From contig URQF01000068.1 in the NCBI GenBank assembly GCA_900549915.1, forward strand, positions 1-7,407: a stretch of DNA of 7,407 nucleotides. The letters are read 5' to 3'. The notes beneath the pieces are model-generated. The model saw nothing but the letters and a program-made list of their open reading frames with translations, made no database searches and was not told the DNA's origin. The translations under genes were made by a program, and so were the position numbers. This DNA is from an uncultured Mollicutes bacterium. GTDB lineage: Bacteria > Bacillota_I > Bacilli_A > RFN20 > CAG-288. This document shows positions 1-6,545 of this stretch, in pieces (within the stretch, counting starts at the first letter, position 1; every line of letters starts with the position of its first letter).

Positions 1-119
1 GAAAAGGCATACTTAAATTATACCCTACTTTCCCTCTATCCCTCATCGGAATAAGAGTAAATGTTTTCATCTTTTCATTTCAGAAACTAGCAGAAAAAAA
101 GAAAAATATCGAAGGTAGT

Positions 120-148
120 TTGCCTAACGAAGAAATTTGTCGTATAGT
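120..148 (+). promoter_or_regulatory. Probable sigma-A type promoter for the rlmB cluster
   Basis: A -35-like TTGCCT (120-125, 4 of 6 matches to TTGACA) and a -10-like TATAGT (143-148, 5 of 6 matches to TATAAT) are separated by exactly 17 bases. Transcription would start near 155, leaving a leader of only about 20 bases before the rlmB ATG at 178; GAGGG at 163-167 is the likely ribosome binding site. The spacing and position make this credible, but two-box matches are common in AT-rich DNA and there is no experimental support. Confidence 0.5.
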
Positions 149-177
149 TTAGATGCACTAGTGAGGGCCATGCCAAC

Positions 178-915
178 ATGGATAAGAATATTGTCTTCGG
201 TAAGATTCCGGTTAAAAACGCTTTGCTTGGTACCCGGAAACCCATACATGTCTTTTTAAACCAAGCCCATCCGGATCAGGAAATTCTACAATTAGCCAAA
301 CAAAAGAACGTTCCTGTAAAGAGGGTCTCTTTAGAAGCCCTCGGTTCTTTATGTGATCATAGGAATCATCAAGGAGCCATCTGTTCAAGGCCTCAGTTCC
401 GTTATTCGGAACTCAACGAAGTTCTTTCATCTGTCCAAGAGAAAGAAAACTCTACCATCATCAGGCTCGATGGAATTGAAGATCCGGTCAATTTTGGATC
501 CATCATCCGCTCTTCAACCGCATTTGATGTCGATGCCATTATCATCGGCAAGAACCGTCAAGTCCAAGTCACTGCAACCGTTTCGAAAATCGCAACCGGC
601 GGTGAGGAAATCATTCCGATTGTCCAAGTAACGAACTTAAATCAAACAATCAACACACTGAAAAAGAACGGATACTGGGTCGTTTCCTGTGCTGGAGAAG
701 GAAAGGATGTCTATGACGAAATCGATTATCGGGGAAAAATCGTCCTTGTCATTGGTTCTGAAGGCTTTGGTGTTTCCCGTTTGGTTCGGGAAAACTCCGA
801 CTTCATTGCTTCCATCCCGCTCCCTGGCAAAGTAAAAGCACTCAATGCTTCTATTGCTGCTGCTGTTTTCTTATCGCAGGTCAATTCCAGTCGTCGTCAT
901 CCGAAGAAGAAATAA
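178..915 (+). CDS. rlmB: 23S rRNA (guanosine-2'-O-)-methyltransferase RlmB, TrmH/SpoU family
   Basis: This is a complete 245-residue SPOUT-class RNA methyltransferase. The family transfers a methyl group from S-adenosylmethionine to a ribose 2'-OH in RNA; the RlmB group modifies 23S rRNA in the cytoplasm. Residues 1-75 form the substrate-binding domain and end in HQGAIC (64-69), close to the usual HQGVVA. The three SpoU motifs are present: motif 1 at 97-116 with N105 and R111, motif 2 at 190-203 (VIGSEGFGVS with E195), and motif 3 at 213-229 with LNASIAAA. The length matches the family. The ATG at 178 is chosen because an in-frame stop lies at 145-147 and GAGGG sits 10 bases upstream. A sigma-like gene follows after 39 bases, recalling the rlmB-yacP-sigH order of Firmicutes, here without yacP. 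The exact rRNA target (RlmB versus a related TrmH paralogue) is inferred from length and context. Confidence 0.92.
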   Translation: MDKNIVFGKIPVKNALLGTRKPIHVFLNQAHPDQEILQLAKQKNVPVKRVSLEALGSLCDHRNHQGAICSRPQFRYSELNEVLSSVQEKENSTIIRLDGIEDPVNFGSIIRSSTAFDVDAIIIGKNRQVQVTATVSKIATGGEEIIPIVQVTNLNQTINTLKKNGYWVVSCAGEGKDVYDEIDYRGKIVLVIGSEGFGVSRLVRENSDFIASIPLPGKVKALNASIAAAVFLSQVNSSRRHPKKK

Positions 916-947
916 CCATTTAGGATAAAAATAGCAAAAGGAGAGAA

Positions 948-961
948 CCGGCAAATGCCGG
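948..961 (+). promoter_or_regulatory. GC hairpin overlapping the start codon of the sigma-like gene
   Basis: CCGGC (948-952), the loop AAAT (953-956) and GCCGG (957-961) form a perfect 5-bp all-GC stem. The ATG at 955-957 lies across the loop and the first base of the 3' arm. The ribosome binding site AAGGAG (938-943) lies just upstream and stays single-stranded. No T-run follows, so this is not an intrinsic terminator. Such a structure could limit initiation at this codon. The sequence shows the structure; the regulatory role is inferred. Confidence 0.45.
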
Positions 962-1656
962 AATTAACTATGATGAAATCAAGGTTTTGTATCGACTTAC
1001 CAAGTTTTTGTTTACCATTATTTTCTGTTTGTTCCTATCGGGGAGAGAAGGAACTGAAAAGCAATAAAAGACGCGTTGTTTATTCTTCTTATTCCATGGA
1101 TGAGCTTGCAGTAAAAGCGAAAAGCGATGAAATAGCGAAATCCGAAGTGATTCTCCGTGCCAAGAACGACGCCTTTCTCTATACGGAAACACTGTGCCAC
1201 AGAAGCAGCTTCCTCGAATTCGACTCGGTCTATCTTGCTAGGCAAAAAGCCGTTCTGCATGCAATTGAAATCTATCAGCCGAATAAAGGACCTTTTAGGA
1301 GATTACTAAGAAAAAGGTTCTTCTGGGTTGGCAAAAGCAAAGCAAAGGCGGCAGCGGTGACTTATCACAATGAAAGGAACTATATCGGCAGACGGATTTA
1401 CGGAATCCGGCAAGCCTCCTACTTTGAGGAGAATGTAGGTGGAAAAGAAAACCTTCATGACAGGATGGTCAGGAAACTAGATATCGATCAATACAGGGAC
1501 AAACTAAAATTTCCTCAACAGGAAATCAGGAACAGGTATTTTCTTGGATTGTCCTTCAAGGAAATAGCAAAAATTCACAACTGCTCGGTATCAAATATCT
1601 CTCATATCATTTATACGAACCTAGAGCGTAGGAAAAAGCTAAGGAAAATTAAATAG
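955..1656 (+). CDS. Divergent SigH-like sigma-70 family protein
   Basis: This 233-residue basic protein sits directly after rlmB, the usual neighbourhood of sigH in Firmicutes. Residues 48-125 resemble sigma region 2: MDELAVKAK at 48-56 recalls the DEELV.. opening of SigH-type factors, and AIEIYQPNKGPFRRLLRKRF at 103-122 recalls the segment following region 2.2, where ..DFDPEKGSF.. is typical. The acidic DLIQEG-type core-binding motif is not recognisable. Residues 186-226 form a clear region 4 helix-turn-helix (QQEIRNRYFLGLSFKEIAKI, then CSVSNISHII). The family directs RNA polymerase to promoters. The ATG at 955 has AAGGAG 11 bases upstream, but the first 40 residues match nothing I recognise. 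M48 (position 1096) is where homology begins, but it lacks a ribosome binding site. It could be a competence-type or lineage-specific alternative sigma factor. Membership of the sigma-like fold is fairly sure; activity is not. Confidence 0.68.
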   Translation: MPELTMMKSRFCIDLPSFCLPLFSVCSYRGEKELKSNKRRVVYSSYSMDELAVKAKSDEIAKSEVILRAKNDAFLYTETLCHRSSFLEFDSVYLARQKAVLHAIEIYQPNKGPFRRLLRKRFFWVGKSKAKAAAVTYHNERNYIGRRIYGIRQASYFEENVGGKENLHDRMVRKLDIDQYRDKLKFPQQEIRNRYFLGLSFKEIAKIHNCSVSNISHIIYTNLERRKKLRKIK

Positions 1657-1690
1657 TGCTTTTCTTGCCAGATAAGTTAAACTATTAAGG

Positions 1691-2602
1691 ATGTCTAGGA
1701 CCTGTATTTCTGTTATCGTTCCCTGCTTTAACTCAGGAAACTATCTAAGCAGTTGCCTTGATTCTTTACTGAATCAGGACTTTGATGAATCCTACAATAT
1801 CATCCTGATTGATTGCAAAAGCGAAGGTAAGGAAAAAGAAATCAGTACTCGTTATCAAGCACAGCATCCAGGAAAAATCTATTATTACCGGTATGAGAAA
1901 AATGATGGTCCCTCCCTATCCCGTAATCTCGGACTAAGGCATGCAAACGGCGCCTTTATCACTTTCGTAGATGGAGACGACTATGTTCAGAAAAATTATC
2001 TTTCCTCTTTGTTCCGGCACATCAGGAAAAAAGACGCGGATATTGCGACCGGCGGATACTATATCGATAACGGGAAGAAGACGTTCAAAGGTTATTCCCG
2101 AACTAGTTTCACCAGCCGAGGAACGAAAGCATTAAATAAATACAGGCATTCTCCCTTTAGGAAGCTCCGCACTTTTTGTTGGGGCAGACTCTACAAGAGT
2201 GAGTTTTTAAAGAAAAACCGTATTCTATTTGACCCCTCTCAAGTAAAATACGAAGATCTTGTCTTCTTCTTTTCAACTATGCTAAGAGCAGACAAAGTCA
2301 CTTACTTCAAGGAACCGATTTATTACTACCGTCAACACGAATCCTCTATCAGGAGCAGTGCAAATAACTATTACATCGACCATCTCATGGCCTTTGAAAA
2401 ATCGAAAAAACTGACAACCTTATATGCTCCTTATAGGGGTAAGCGTCTGTTTCGGAAAAGGCACTTGGCCAGGAAACTCCAATTAGACTTTGACGCAAAA
2501 GAAACAGCAAAGCGAAATCCAAGCCTTTCATTACGAAGTATCCGAAAGGAAAGGAAACAACAAGAAAAGAAAATCTTCTCTTATAAAGGAATCCAAGGAT
2601 GA
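1691..2602 (+). CDS. Family 2 glycosyltransferase
   Basis: This is a 303-residue GT-A fold glycosyltransferase that would move a sugar from a nucleotide-sugar donor to a surface polysaccharide or glycan acceptor. The N-terminal SVIVPCFNSGNYLSSCLDSL (7-26) is the standard GT2 opening. NDGPSLSRNLGL (71-82) precedes the DxD metal site in VDGDDY (93-98), and YEDL (187-190) supplies the acidic E188/D189 pair near the acceptor site. The usual DDGS motif reads DCKS at 41-44, so one acidic residue is replaced by Cys. The C-terminal 70 residues are strongly basic and carry no membrane segment, so the protein probably sits at the inner membrane face. The gene starts 34 bases after the sigma-like gene. 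There is no good Shine-Dalgarno: AAGG directly abuts the ATG. It overlaps the next gene by ATGA. The specific donor and acceptor cannot be told from the sequence. Confidence 0.88.
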   Translation: MSRTCISVIVPCFNSGNYLSSCLDSLLNQDFDESYNIILIDCKSEGKEKEISTRYQAQHPGKIYYYRYEKNDGPSLSRNLGLRHANGAFITFVDGDDYVQKNYLSSLFRHIRKKDADIATGGYYIDNGKKTFKGYSRTSFTSRGTKALNKYRHSPFRKLRTFCWGRLYKSEFLKKNRILFDPSQVKYEDLVFFFSTMLRADKVTYFKEPIYYYRQHESSIRSSANNYYIDHLMAFEKSKKLTTLYAPYRGKRLFRKRHLARKLQLDFDAKETAKRNPSLSLRSIRKERKQQEKKIFSYKGIQG

Positions 2603-3483
2603 ATCAGAAAGAATTCAATCAAAGGCTGAACCATATTTACTGGAGACGGAATCCACAAGGAATTAAATCCGACTTTGGAAAAACATTGCTGATTGGTTCA
2701 AGCAGAGAATATCCAAATGCAGTGATGATTTCTTCTTTATTTTGCAATATGTCGGGTGTTGGCTATTGTTATGTATCTACAAGCCAGTCCAATCGCGAAA
2801 CAAGGGTTCGCCGATTACCGCTGAATCAAATTCCATCCAAAGATTTAGAGGAAAGGTATTCTTTATCGTCAGGGGAAAGGAAAAAGTACCTTGATTCCTT
2901 TTCCAGCATTCTTTTTGGAAACGGAAGGGAAGTATCCAACGAAAACAAAGAATTGCTTAGAAAAACACTTTCCTCTTATTCGGGAAGCCTGATTATCGAT
3001 GCAAGCGGCATCACCCTTTTGAAAAGTATTCTTGACGAGGGAAGGGAGCGTTTCACTCCGGAAAGCATTCTGTTGACACCCCATTTAGGAGAAGTGCGTC
3101 GTCTCTTGGATATCAAAAATATCAGTTCTCGTAATCCAAATGACTATAAAGATCTAGCCACTGCTTTTTCAACGAAATACAATAGGAGTATTCTTTTAAA
3201 AAGCTACTGTTCTCTTCTAGTAGACAAAACGGAAACTTATGCTTCTTCCTATCTACCCACTGCTGTTCTTGGAAAAGCGGGTTCCGGAGACGGGTTAGCT
3301 GGTTACCTGGCTGGCTTATTCGGTTACCTGAAGAAAGAATACACACTGCCTGAAATTGTTTTATTTGCAGATACCTTCCTTCATCAAGCTGCCTACCGGA
3401 CAGGGGAAAAAGACTCTCCTGGCCTTGATAATATCCTCGACATCTTTCCAGAAAGGAAGAAGAGGATCCAAGAAGTGAAATAA
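2599..3483 (+). CDS. nnrD: ADP/ATP-dependent NAD(P)H-hydrate dehydratase (YjeF C-terminal domain type)
   Basis: This 294-residue ribokinase-like protein is related to the carbohydrate-kinase-like dehydratases that repair damaged NAD(P)H hydrates at the expense of ATP or ADP in the cytoplasm. Visible motifs in order are: KTLLIGSSREYPNA (28-41), matching the glycine-rich opening with its conserved Tyr/Gly-Ala context; ILFGNGRE (104-111) where GPGLG is usual; DASGITLL (134-141) for the common DADALNLL; LTPHLGEVRRLL (159-170) for LTPHPGE; and AGSGDGLAG (227-235) with the catalytic Asp at D231. It lacks the N-terminal epimerase domain found in fused YjeF/Nnr proteins, and several motif positions are unusually diverged. 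Its ATG overlaps the upstream GT2 stop (ATGA), implying translational coupling, with AAAGGA upstream. The partner epimerase NnrE is not in the window. Family assignment is fairly sure; retention of full activity is an inference. Confidence 0.82.
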   Translation: MNQKEFNQRLNHIYWRRNPQGIKSDFGKTLLIGSSREYPNAVMISSLFCNMSGVGYCYVSTSQSNRETRVRRLPLNQIPSKDLEERYSLSSGERKKYLDSFSSILFGNGREVSNENKELLRKTLSSYSGSLIIDASGITLLKSILDEGRERFTPESILLTPHLGEVRRLLDIKNISSRNPNDYKDLATAFSTKYNRSILLKSYCSLLVDKTETYASSYLPTAVLGKAGSGDGLAGYLAGLFGYLKKEYTLPEIVLFADTFLHQAAYRTGEKDSPGLDNILDIFPERKKRIQEVK

Positions 3484-3484
3484 A

Positions 3485-3512
3485 AAGAGGGGCTTCCGAA
3501 GAAGTCCCTTTT
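3485..3512. terminator. Bidirectional intrinsic terminator between convergent genes
   Basis: Positions 3485-3496 pair with 3501-3512 over 12 base pairs, including two G-U pairs when read on the + strand, with a CGAA loop at 3497-3500. Read on the - strand the loop becomes TTCG closed by C-G, the very stable UUCG tetraloop, followed by a T-rich tail (complement of 3482-3486, then TTT). This makes a strong terminator for the peptidase gene. On the + strand the stem is followed by TTTTGATTT (3509-3517) if the lower A-T pairs are left open, giving a weaker stop for the nnrD end. Confidence 0.85.
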
Positions 3513-3533
3513 GATTTAAGCGAGATAAGTGCT

Positions 3534-5264
3534 TTATTTATCCAGTTCGTCAGGATTGAAATCAGAAAGATAGTTCCAGATAGAATTCCTGACATCTTTC
3601 AAGGTATCACCATCCATCGGATTGGCAATTTTCGCTTTCTTCAGGAGTTTACGGAAAGGAAGTGTTCCTCCTAAAGAGCAGAAAGCGAGATACTTATCAA
3701 AAGTCTTCTTTGGATCCTGCAAGGATTCACTGAAGAACTCAAGAGAAACGACTTGGGCAATCGTATAGTCAAGATAATAAAGCGGATTCTGGAAGATATG
3801 TCCTTGACGATACCAGTAACCACCCTCTTCTAGGAACTTGCAGTCACCATATTGACGATAAGGCAGATATTCTTTTTCCAAAGAACGCCAATAGGCTTTT
3901 CTTTCTTGCCAAGTCCTATCTGGATTCTCATAGGCTTTCGCTTGAAAAGCATCCACAATGCATCCATAAGGAATGAAGGTAATCGCATCGCAGAGATGCT
4001 GATAACGATATTTTGCATCATCCTGTTTGAAGAAAAGCTTCCTATAAGGATAGGTCAGATACTCCATACTCCTTGAATGCATTTCCGCGCATTCCCTGCC
4101 AGGGCAACGATAAGACGGAACAATCCTGTCACCACCTAAGAAGCCTTGGAGAGAGTGACCGAATTCATGTGTCAATGTATCAACATCATCGGATGTTCCA
4201 TTAAAATTGGCAAAGATAAAGGAAGTTTTAAGTCCAGGAATATATTCCCTATATCCGCCTCCAGACTTTCCCGGCTTTGCAAGAAGGTCAAGGCAGTGAT
4301 GGTCGACCATGAAATCAAAGTACTTGCTTGCAACAGGAGAGAGTTCCTGATACCTTGTCTTAGCATCTTGGACGAGTTCTTCACAGGTTCCCTTCGGTGT
4401 CGGATTTCCACTCTTATAGAAAATCGCGTAATCATAGAAATGAGTGTCTTTTCCATATCCAAGACGCTCTTTCTGAGCATCCCGGATTTTATTGGCAAGA
4501 GGGACAACATATTTCAAAATCTTTTCCCGGTATTCCTTAGCATCCTTCTCATCCCAGTCAAGACGTCCCCTTCTTGCATAGCCTAACGGAAGATAGTTTT
4601 TAAATCCGAGCTTCTTTGCCATGCGATCACGGACATGAATCCTACGATCATAAATCCTACCGATTTCCTCATCATGCTGAGTATAGAATCCCCAGACAAG
4701 TCCGGAAGCTTCTTTGCGGGTTTCTCGGTCCCTGGAAGTTGTGAATCTTCCCATTTGAGGAATCGAATATTTTTCTCCATGGAATTCAATTAGCCCATCG
4801 GCAAGAAGATCGGTATACTGCCTGACAAGTTTGTTTTCTTCCACCAAGTCATCCCTGATTTCAGGAGAGAAGGTCTTCCTACTAAGAGCTACCTGTTCAA
4901 AATAAAGTTCACCAAAAGCATCGACAAGTTCTTTACGGAAAGAAGAATTATAGAAATCCTGGTCAAAGCGATTGGTAGCTTCCTGAATAGCCGGGAGAAT
5001 TTCGTTCCTCTCATCATTGAGCTTATGGTAGTATTCATCTTTCGTATTCACTGTGTAGCGAATATTAATCAAACAGACAGCAGTCTGAAGATCATCGTTC
5101 AAAGCAAAATATTCTTTGACGACCTTAACAGCCTCTTCACCGTCTTTTGCTTGAACAAGCTTTTCATCAAGGCTGTTAATCTCCTTAATGATGGCTTCTT
5201 TGTCTAAAGGCTCGACTTTGATGTCTTCTAGATGTTGGAAGCCTGGTTTAAAATGCTGAATCAT
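3534..5264 (-). CDS. M3 family oligoendopeptidase (zinc metallopeptidase, non-PepF type)
   Basis: This complete 576-residue cytoplasmic zinc peptidase of MEROPS family M3 cleaves short peptides, usually as part of peptide turnover. The zinc site is HEFGH at 366-370, with H366 and H370 as ligands and E367 as the catalytic base. The third ligand is most likely E394 in AEMHSRSMEYL (393-403), 28 residues after H366, the usual family spacing. HIFQNPLYYLDY (489-500) holds the conserved His and Tyr residues that stabilise the transition state. AEMHS and SMEYLTYP resemble the M3 subgroup often annotated as TIGR02289 rather than classical PepF. There is no signal peptide or membrane segment. The start is supported by GGAGG (complement of 5273-5277) 8 bases upstream of the ATG. 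The gene converges with nnrD, diverges from the GT4 gene, and is probably monocistronic. The specific peptide preference is unknown. Confidence 0.95.
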   Translation of the reverse strand: MIQHFKPGFQHLEDIKVEPLDKEAIIKEINSLDEKLVQAKDGEEAVKVVKEYFALNDDLQTAVCLINIRYTVNTKDEYYHKLNDERNEILPAIQEATNRFDQDFYNSSFRKELVDAFGELYFEQVALSRKTFSPEIRDDLVEENKLVRQYTDLLADGLIEFHGEKYSIPQMGRFTTSRDRETRKEASGLVWGFYTQHDEEIGRIYDRRIHVRDRMAKKLGFKNYLPLGYARRGRLDWDEKDAKEYREKILKYVVPLANKIRDAQKERLGYGKDTHFYDYAIFYKSGNPTPKGTCEELVQDAKTRYQELSPVASKYFDFMVDHHCLDLLAKPGKSGGGYREYIPGLKTSFIFANFNGTSDDVDTLTHEFGHSLQGFLGGDRIVPSYRCPGRECAEMHSRSMEYLTYPYRKLFFKQDDAKYRYQHLCDAITFIPYGCIVDAFQAKAYENPDRTWQERKAYWRSLEKEYLPYRQYGDCKFLEEGGYWYRQGHIFQNPLYYLDYTIAQVVSLEFFSESLQDPKKTFDKYLAFCSLGGTLPFRKLLKKAKIANPMDGDTLKDVRNSIWNYLSDFNPDELDK

Positions 5265-5282
5265 GTCTTTTACCTCCGTTTT

Positions 5283-5292
5283 ATTTATAATA
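5283..5292. promoter_or_regulatory. Divergent promoter region with overlapping -10 elements
   Basis: The 68 bases between the peptidase start (5264) and the GT4 start (5333) hold ATTTATAATA at 5283-5292. On the + strand it contains a perfect TATAAT (5286-5291) for the GT4 gene. On the - strand it contains TATTAT, with TTAAAA 17 bases upstream of it (4 of 6 matches to TTGACA), suitable for the peptidase gene. The + strand -35 is poor. Overlapping -10 boxes imply that polymerase can serve only one direction at a time. Assignment is by eye only. Confidence 0.4.
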
Positions 5293-5332
5293 GGTCAACG
5301 ACAAAGCTATTTTAAAGCGGATAAGAGAACGT

Positions 5333-5962
5333 ATGCAAGCAAAGAAACTAAAGATTAACAGGCTGTCGAAGGCAGATAGCGTGAAAGCACAGGGAGTGGG
5401 AAGTGTCTACCTTGAAGAAAGGCAGCTTCTTAAAAAATACGGAGAGAACGACTTTGAAGTGGCCATTAATTCCCACAAGAAAGATTTTGATCTCTATCAC
5501 ATCCACAGCATTAATCCTTCTTTCTACTTTCAAAGGAAGAAAAAGCGGACAACCATCAGGTTTGTTCACTTCAGGCCAGACACTTTAGAAGGAAGTATCC
5601 GTCTTCCAAAACTCTTTTTCAAAATCTTTAAGAAATACGTAATCTCTTTTTACAAAAAAGCAAAAGAGATTGTTGTCGTCAATCCTTCTTTCAAAAACGA
5701 ACTCATCCAATACGGACTTGACGAAGAAAGAATCAGCTATATTCCAAACTTTGTCAGCAAGGAAAACTTCTACCCAGTGCCTTGGGAAGAAAAAAAGCTC
5801 CTCCGGAAGAGGTACAAGATACCAGAACACGCCTTTGTGGTCCTTGGTGTAGGACAAGTGCAGACAAGAAAAGGTGTTCTGGACTTTATTGAGCTTAGCA
5901 AACGTCATCCAGAAAGGTATTTCATCTGGGCAGGCGGTTTTTCCTTCAAGCAGATCACCGAT
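5333..5962 (+). CDS. Family 4 glycosyltransferase, C-terminus missing at a junction
   Basis: About 210 residues of a GT4 (GT-B fold) glycosyltransferase survive. The N-terminal half carries LSKADSVKAQGVGSVYLEER (11-30), and YHIHSINPSFYF (55-66) follows; VNPSF (116-120) and YIPNFVSKENFYP (136-148) lead into the donor-binding half, which opens with VVLGVGQVQTRKGVLDF (169-185). FIWAGGFSF (197-205) and ITD (208-210) are the last recognisable family residues; related proteins continue with GY.ELK and a further 120 or so residues including the E-x7-E donor site. The frame reads on to 6007, but the last 14 residues are chance coding beyond the join. I recall this sequence type from membrane glycolipid glycosyltransferases of lactobacilli and Listeria (LafB-like), but that role is tentative. 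The ATG at 5333 has only a weak AAGAG upstream. As written the product would lack its catalytic C-terminal half. Confidence 0.85.
5951..5962. other. Chimeric junction between two unrelated genomes
   Basis: Up to D210 (ending at 5962) the + strand encodes a GT4 enzyme. Down to the codons at 5962-5951 the - strand encodes the acidic protein (..DNIGDL). Beyond this point each frame becomes the antisense of the other. The shared bases CAGATCACCGAT encode plausible residues in both proteins, so the join appears to lie in a short stretch of similarity. No inverted repeat, target duplication, integrase or attachment site is visible around it. It most likely reflects an assembly or cloning chimera; a real rearrangement is the alternative. 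Confidence 0.8.
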
Positions 5963-6520
5963 ATTATCCAGACCATCACTACCCAGTATGTCAAGTATAT
6001 CCTTTGATGCATTTCCTGCCAAATCCGGCTCTCCTATTTCTTCAACCATCTGAGGTTCATTTGTTATTATACTCTCCGGAGTCTCCTCCTGTTTGGGATT
6101 CTCAGCCATTTCCGGCATGTTTGCATCCATCATCTCTATCCCAGAATCTGCCGGTGTAAAATTAAATACCGCATCGCTTAGATTATTGTCTGCTTTGTTT
6201 TCCTGTTTATCTCCCTGAGTCTCCTGTTCCTTCATCCTGCGGTCAAACTCAGTGAGCATATCATCAAGTGAAGCATCCTTGTCATCAGGAGCCGGAGTCT
6301 GTACATTAAGAGCCTGACCCTTGGCCTGCTCATTTTCCCTCTCAAGTTCCTTTTCAAAGTTCGACAGATACTCATCATATGTCTCATTTTCAAGCTCGTC
6401 CTCAAACTTTTTGAGGAATTCATCCTGATCAGCCCCAGACATCTTCGTATCTGTATCCTGCAGCTTATTCATTGAATCCAGCAAATTGTCCAGATAGTTT
6501 TCTGTCGATTTATCGCTCAT
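5951..6520 (-). CDS. Acidic coiled-coil-like protein of unknown function, C-terminus missing
   Basis: I do not recognise the family. From the ATG at 6520 about 190 residues are real. They are rich in Asp, Glu, Gln, Asn and Met, with no signal peptide or membrane segment. Repeating patterns suggest helical or coiled-coil stretches: DEFLKKFEDELE is echoed by DEYLSNFEKELE about 20 residues later, followed by SLDDMLTEFDRRMKEQE. A long low-complexity acidic linker follows, then DILDILGSDGLDNIGDLL just before the junction. The start at 6520 is preferred over 6544 because GGAG (complement of 6528-6531) lies 7 bases upstream; the 6544 start has none. It follows cheV after 69 bases in the same direction, so a role linked to chemotaxis or signalling is possible but unproven. 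Beyond 5951 the frame is antisense to the GT4 gene and should not be counted as protein. Confidence 0.7.
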
Positions 6521-6545
6521 TAGTATTCTCCATCTATAATCCATT

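Noticed and set aside
8..22. TATAAT and a nearby ATG on the - strand at the left edge
   Set aside because: No -35 box at proper spacing and no ribosome binding site; only a few codons lie inside the window.
3..152. Open + strand frame of 49 codons from the left edge, ending EEICRIV
   Set aside because: It could be the tail of an upstream gene, but it is short, matches neither cysS nor mrnC endings that I know, and overlaps the proposed rlmB promoter.
1660..1690. Possible promoter just before the GT2 gene (TTTTCT, 17 bases, TATTAA)
   Set aside because: The -35 match is poor and the predicted start of transcription would fall inside the coding region.
4146..4586. 146-codon + strand frame opposite the peptidase
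   Set aside because: It lies wholly antisense to the conserved M3 catalytic region and has no recognisable domain or start signal.
5585..5950. C-terminal extension of the acidic protein on the - strand
   Set aside because: It is the exact antisense of a well-recognised GT4 coding region, so it is a by-product of the junction.
5963..6007. Last 14 residues of the GT4 frame
   Set aside because: They are antisense to the acidic-protein gene and do not fit GT4 family sequence.
6521..6544. Upstream start MDYRWRIL for the acidic protein
   Set aside because: It lacks a ribosome binding site, whereas the ATG at 6520 has GGAG at correct spacing.
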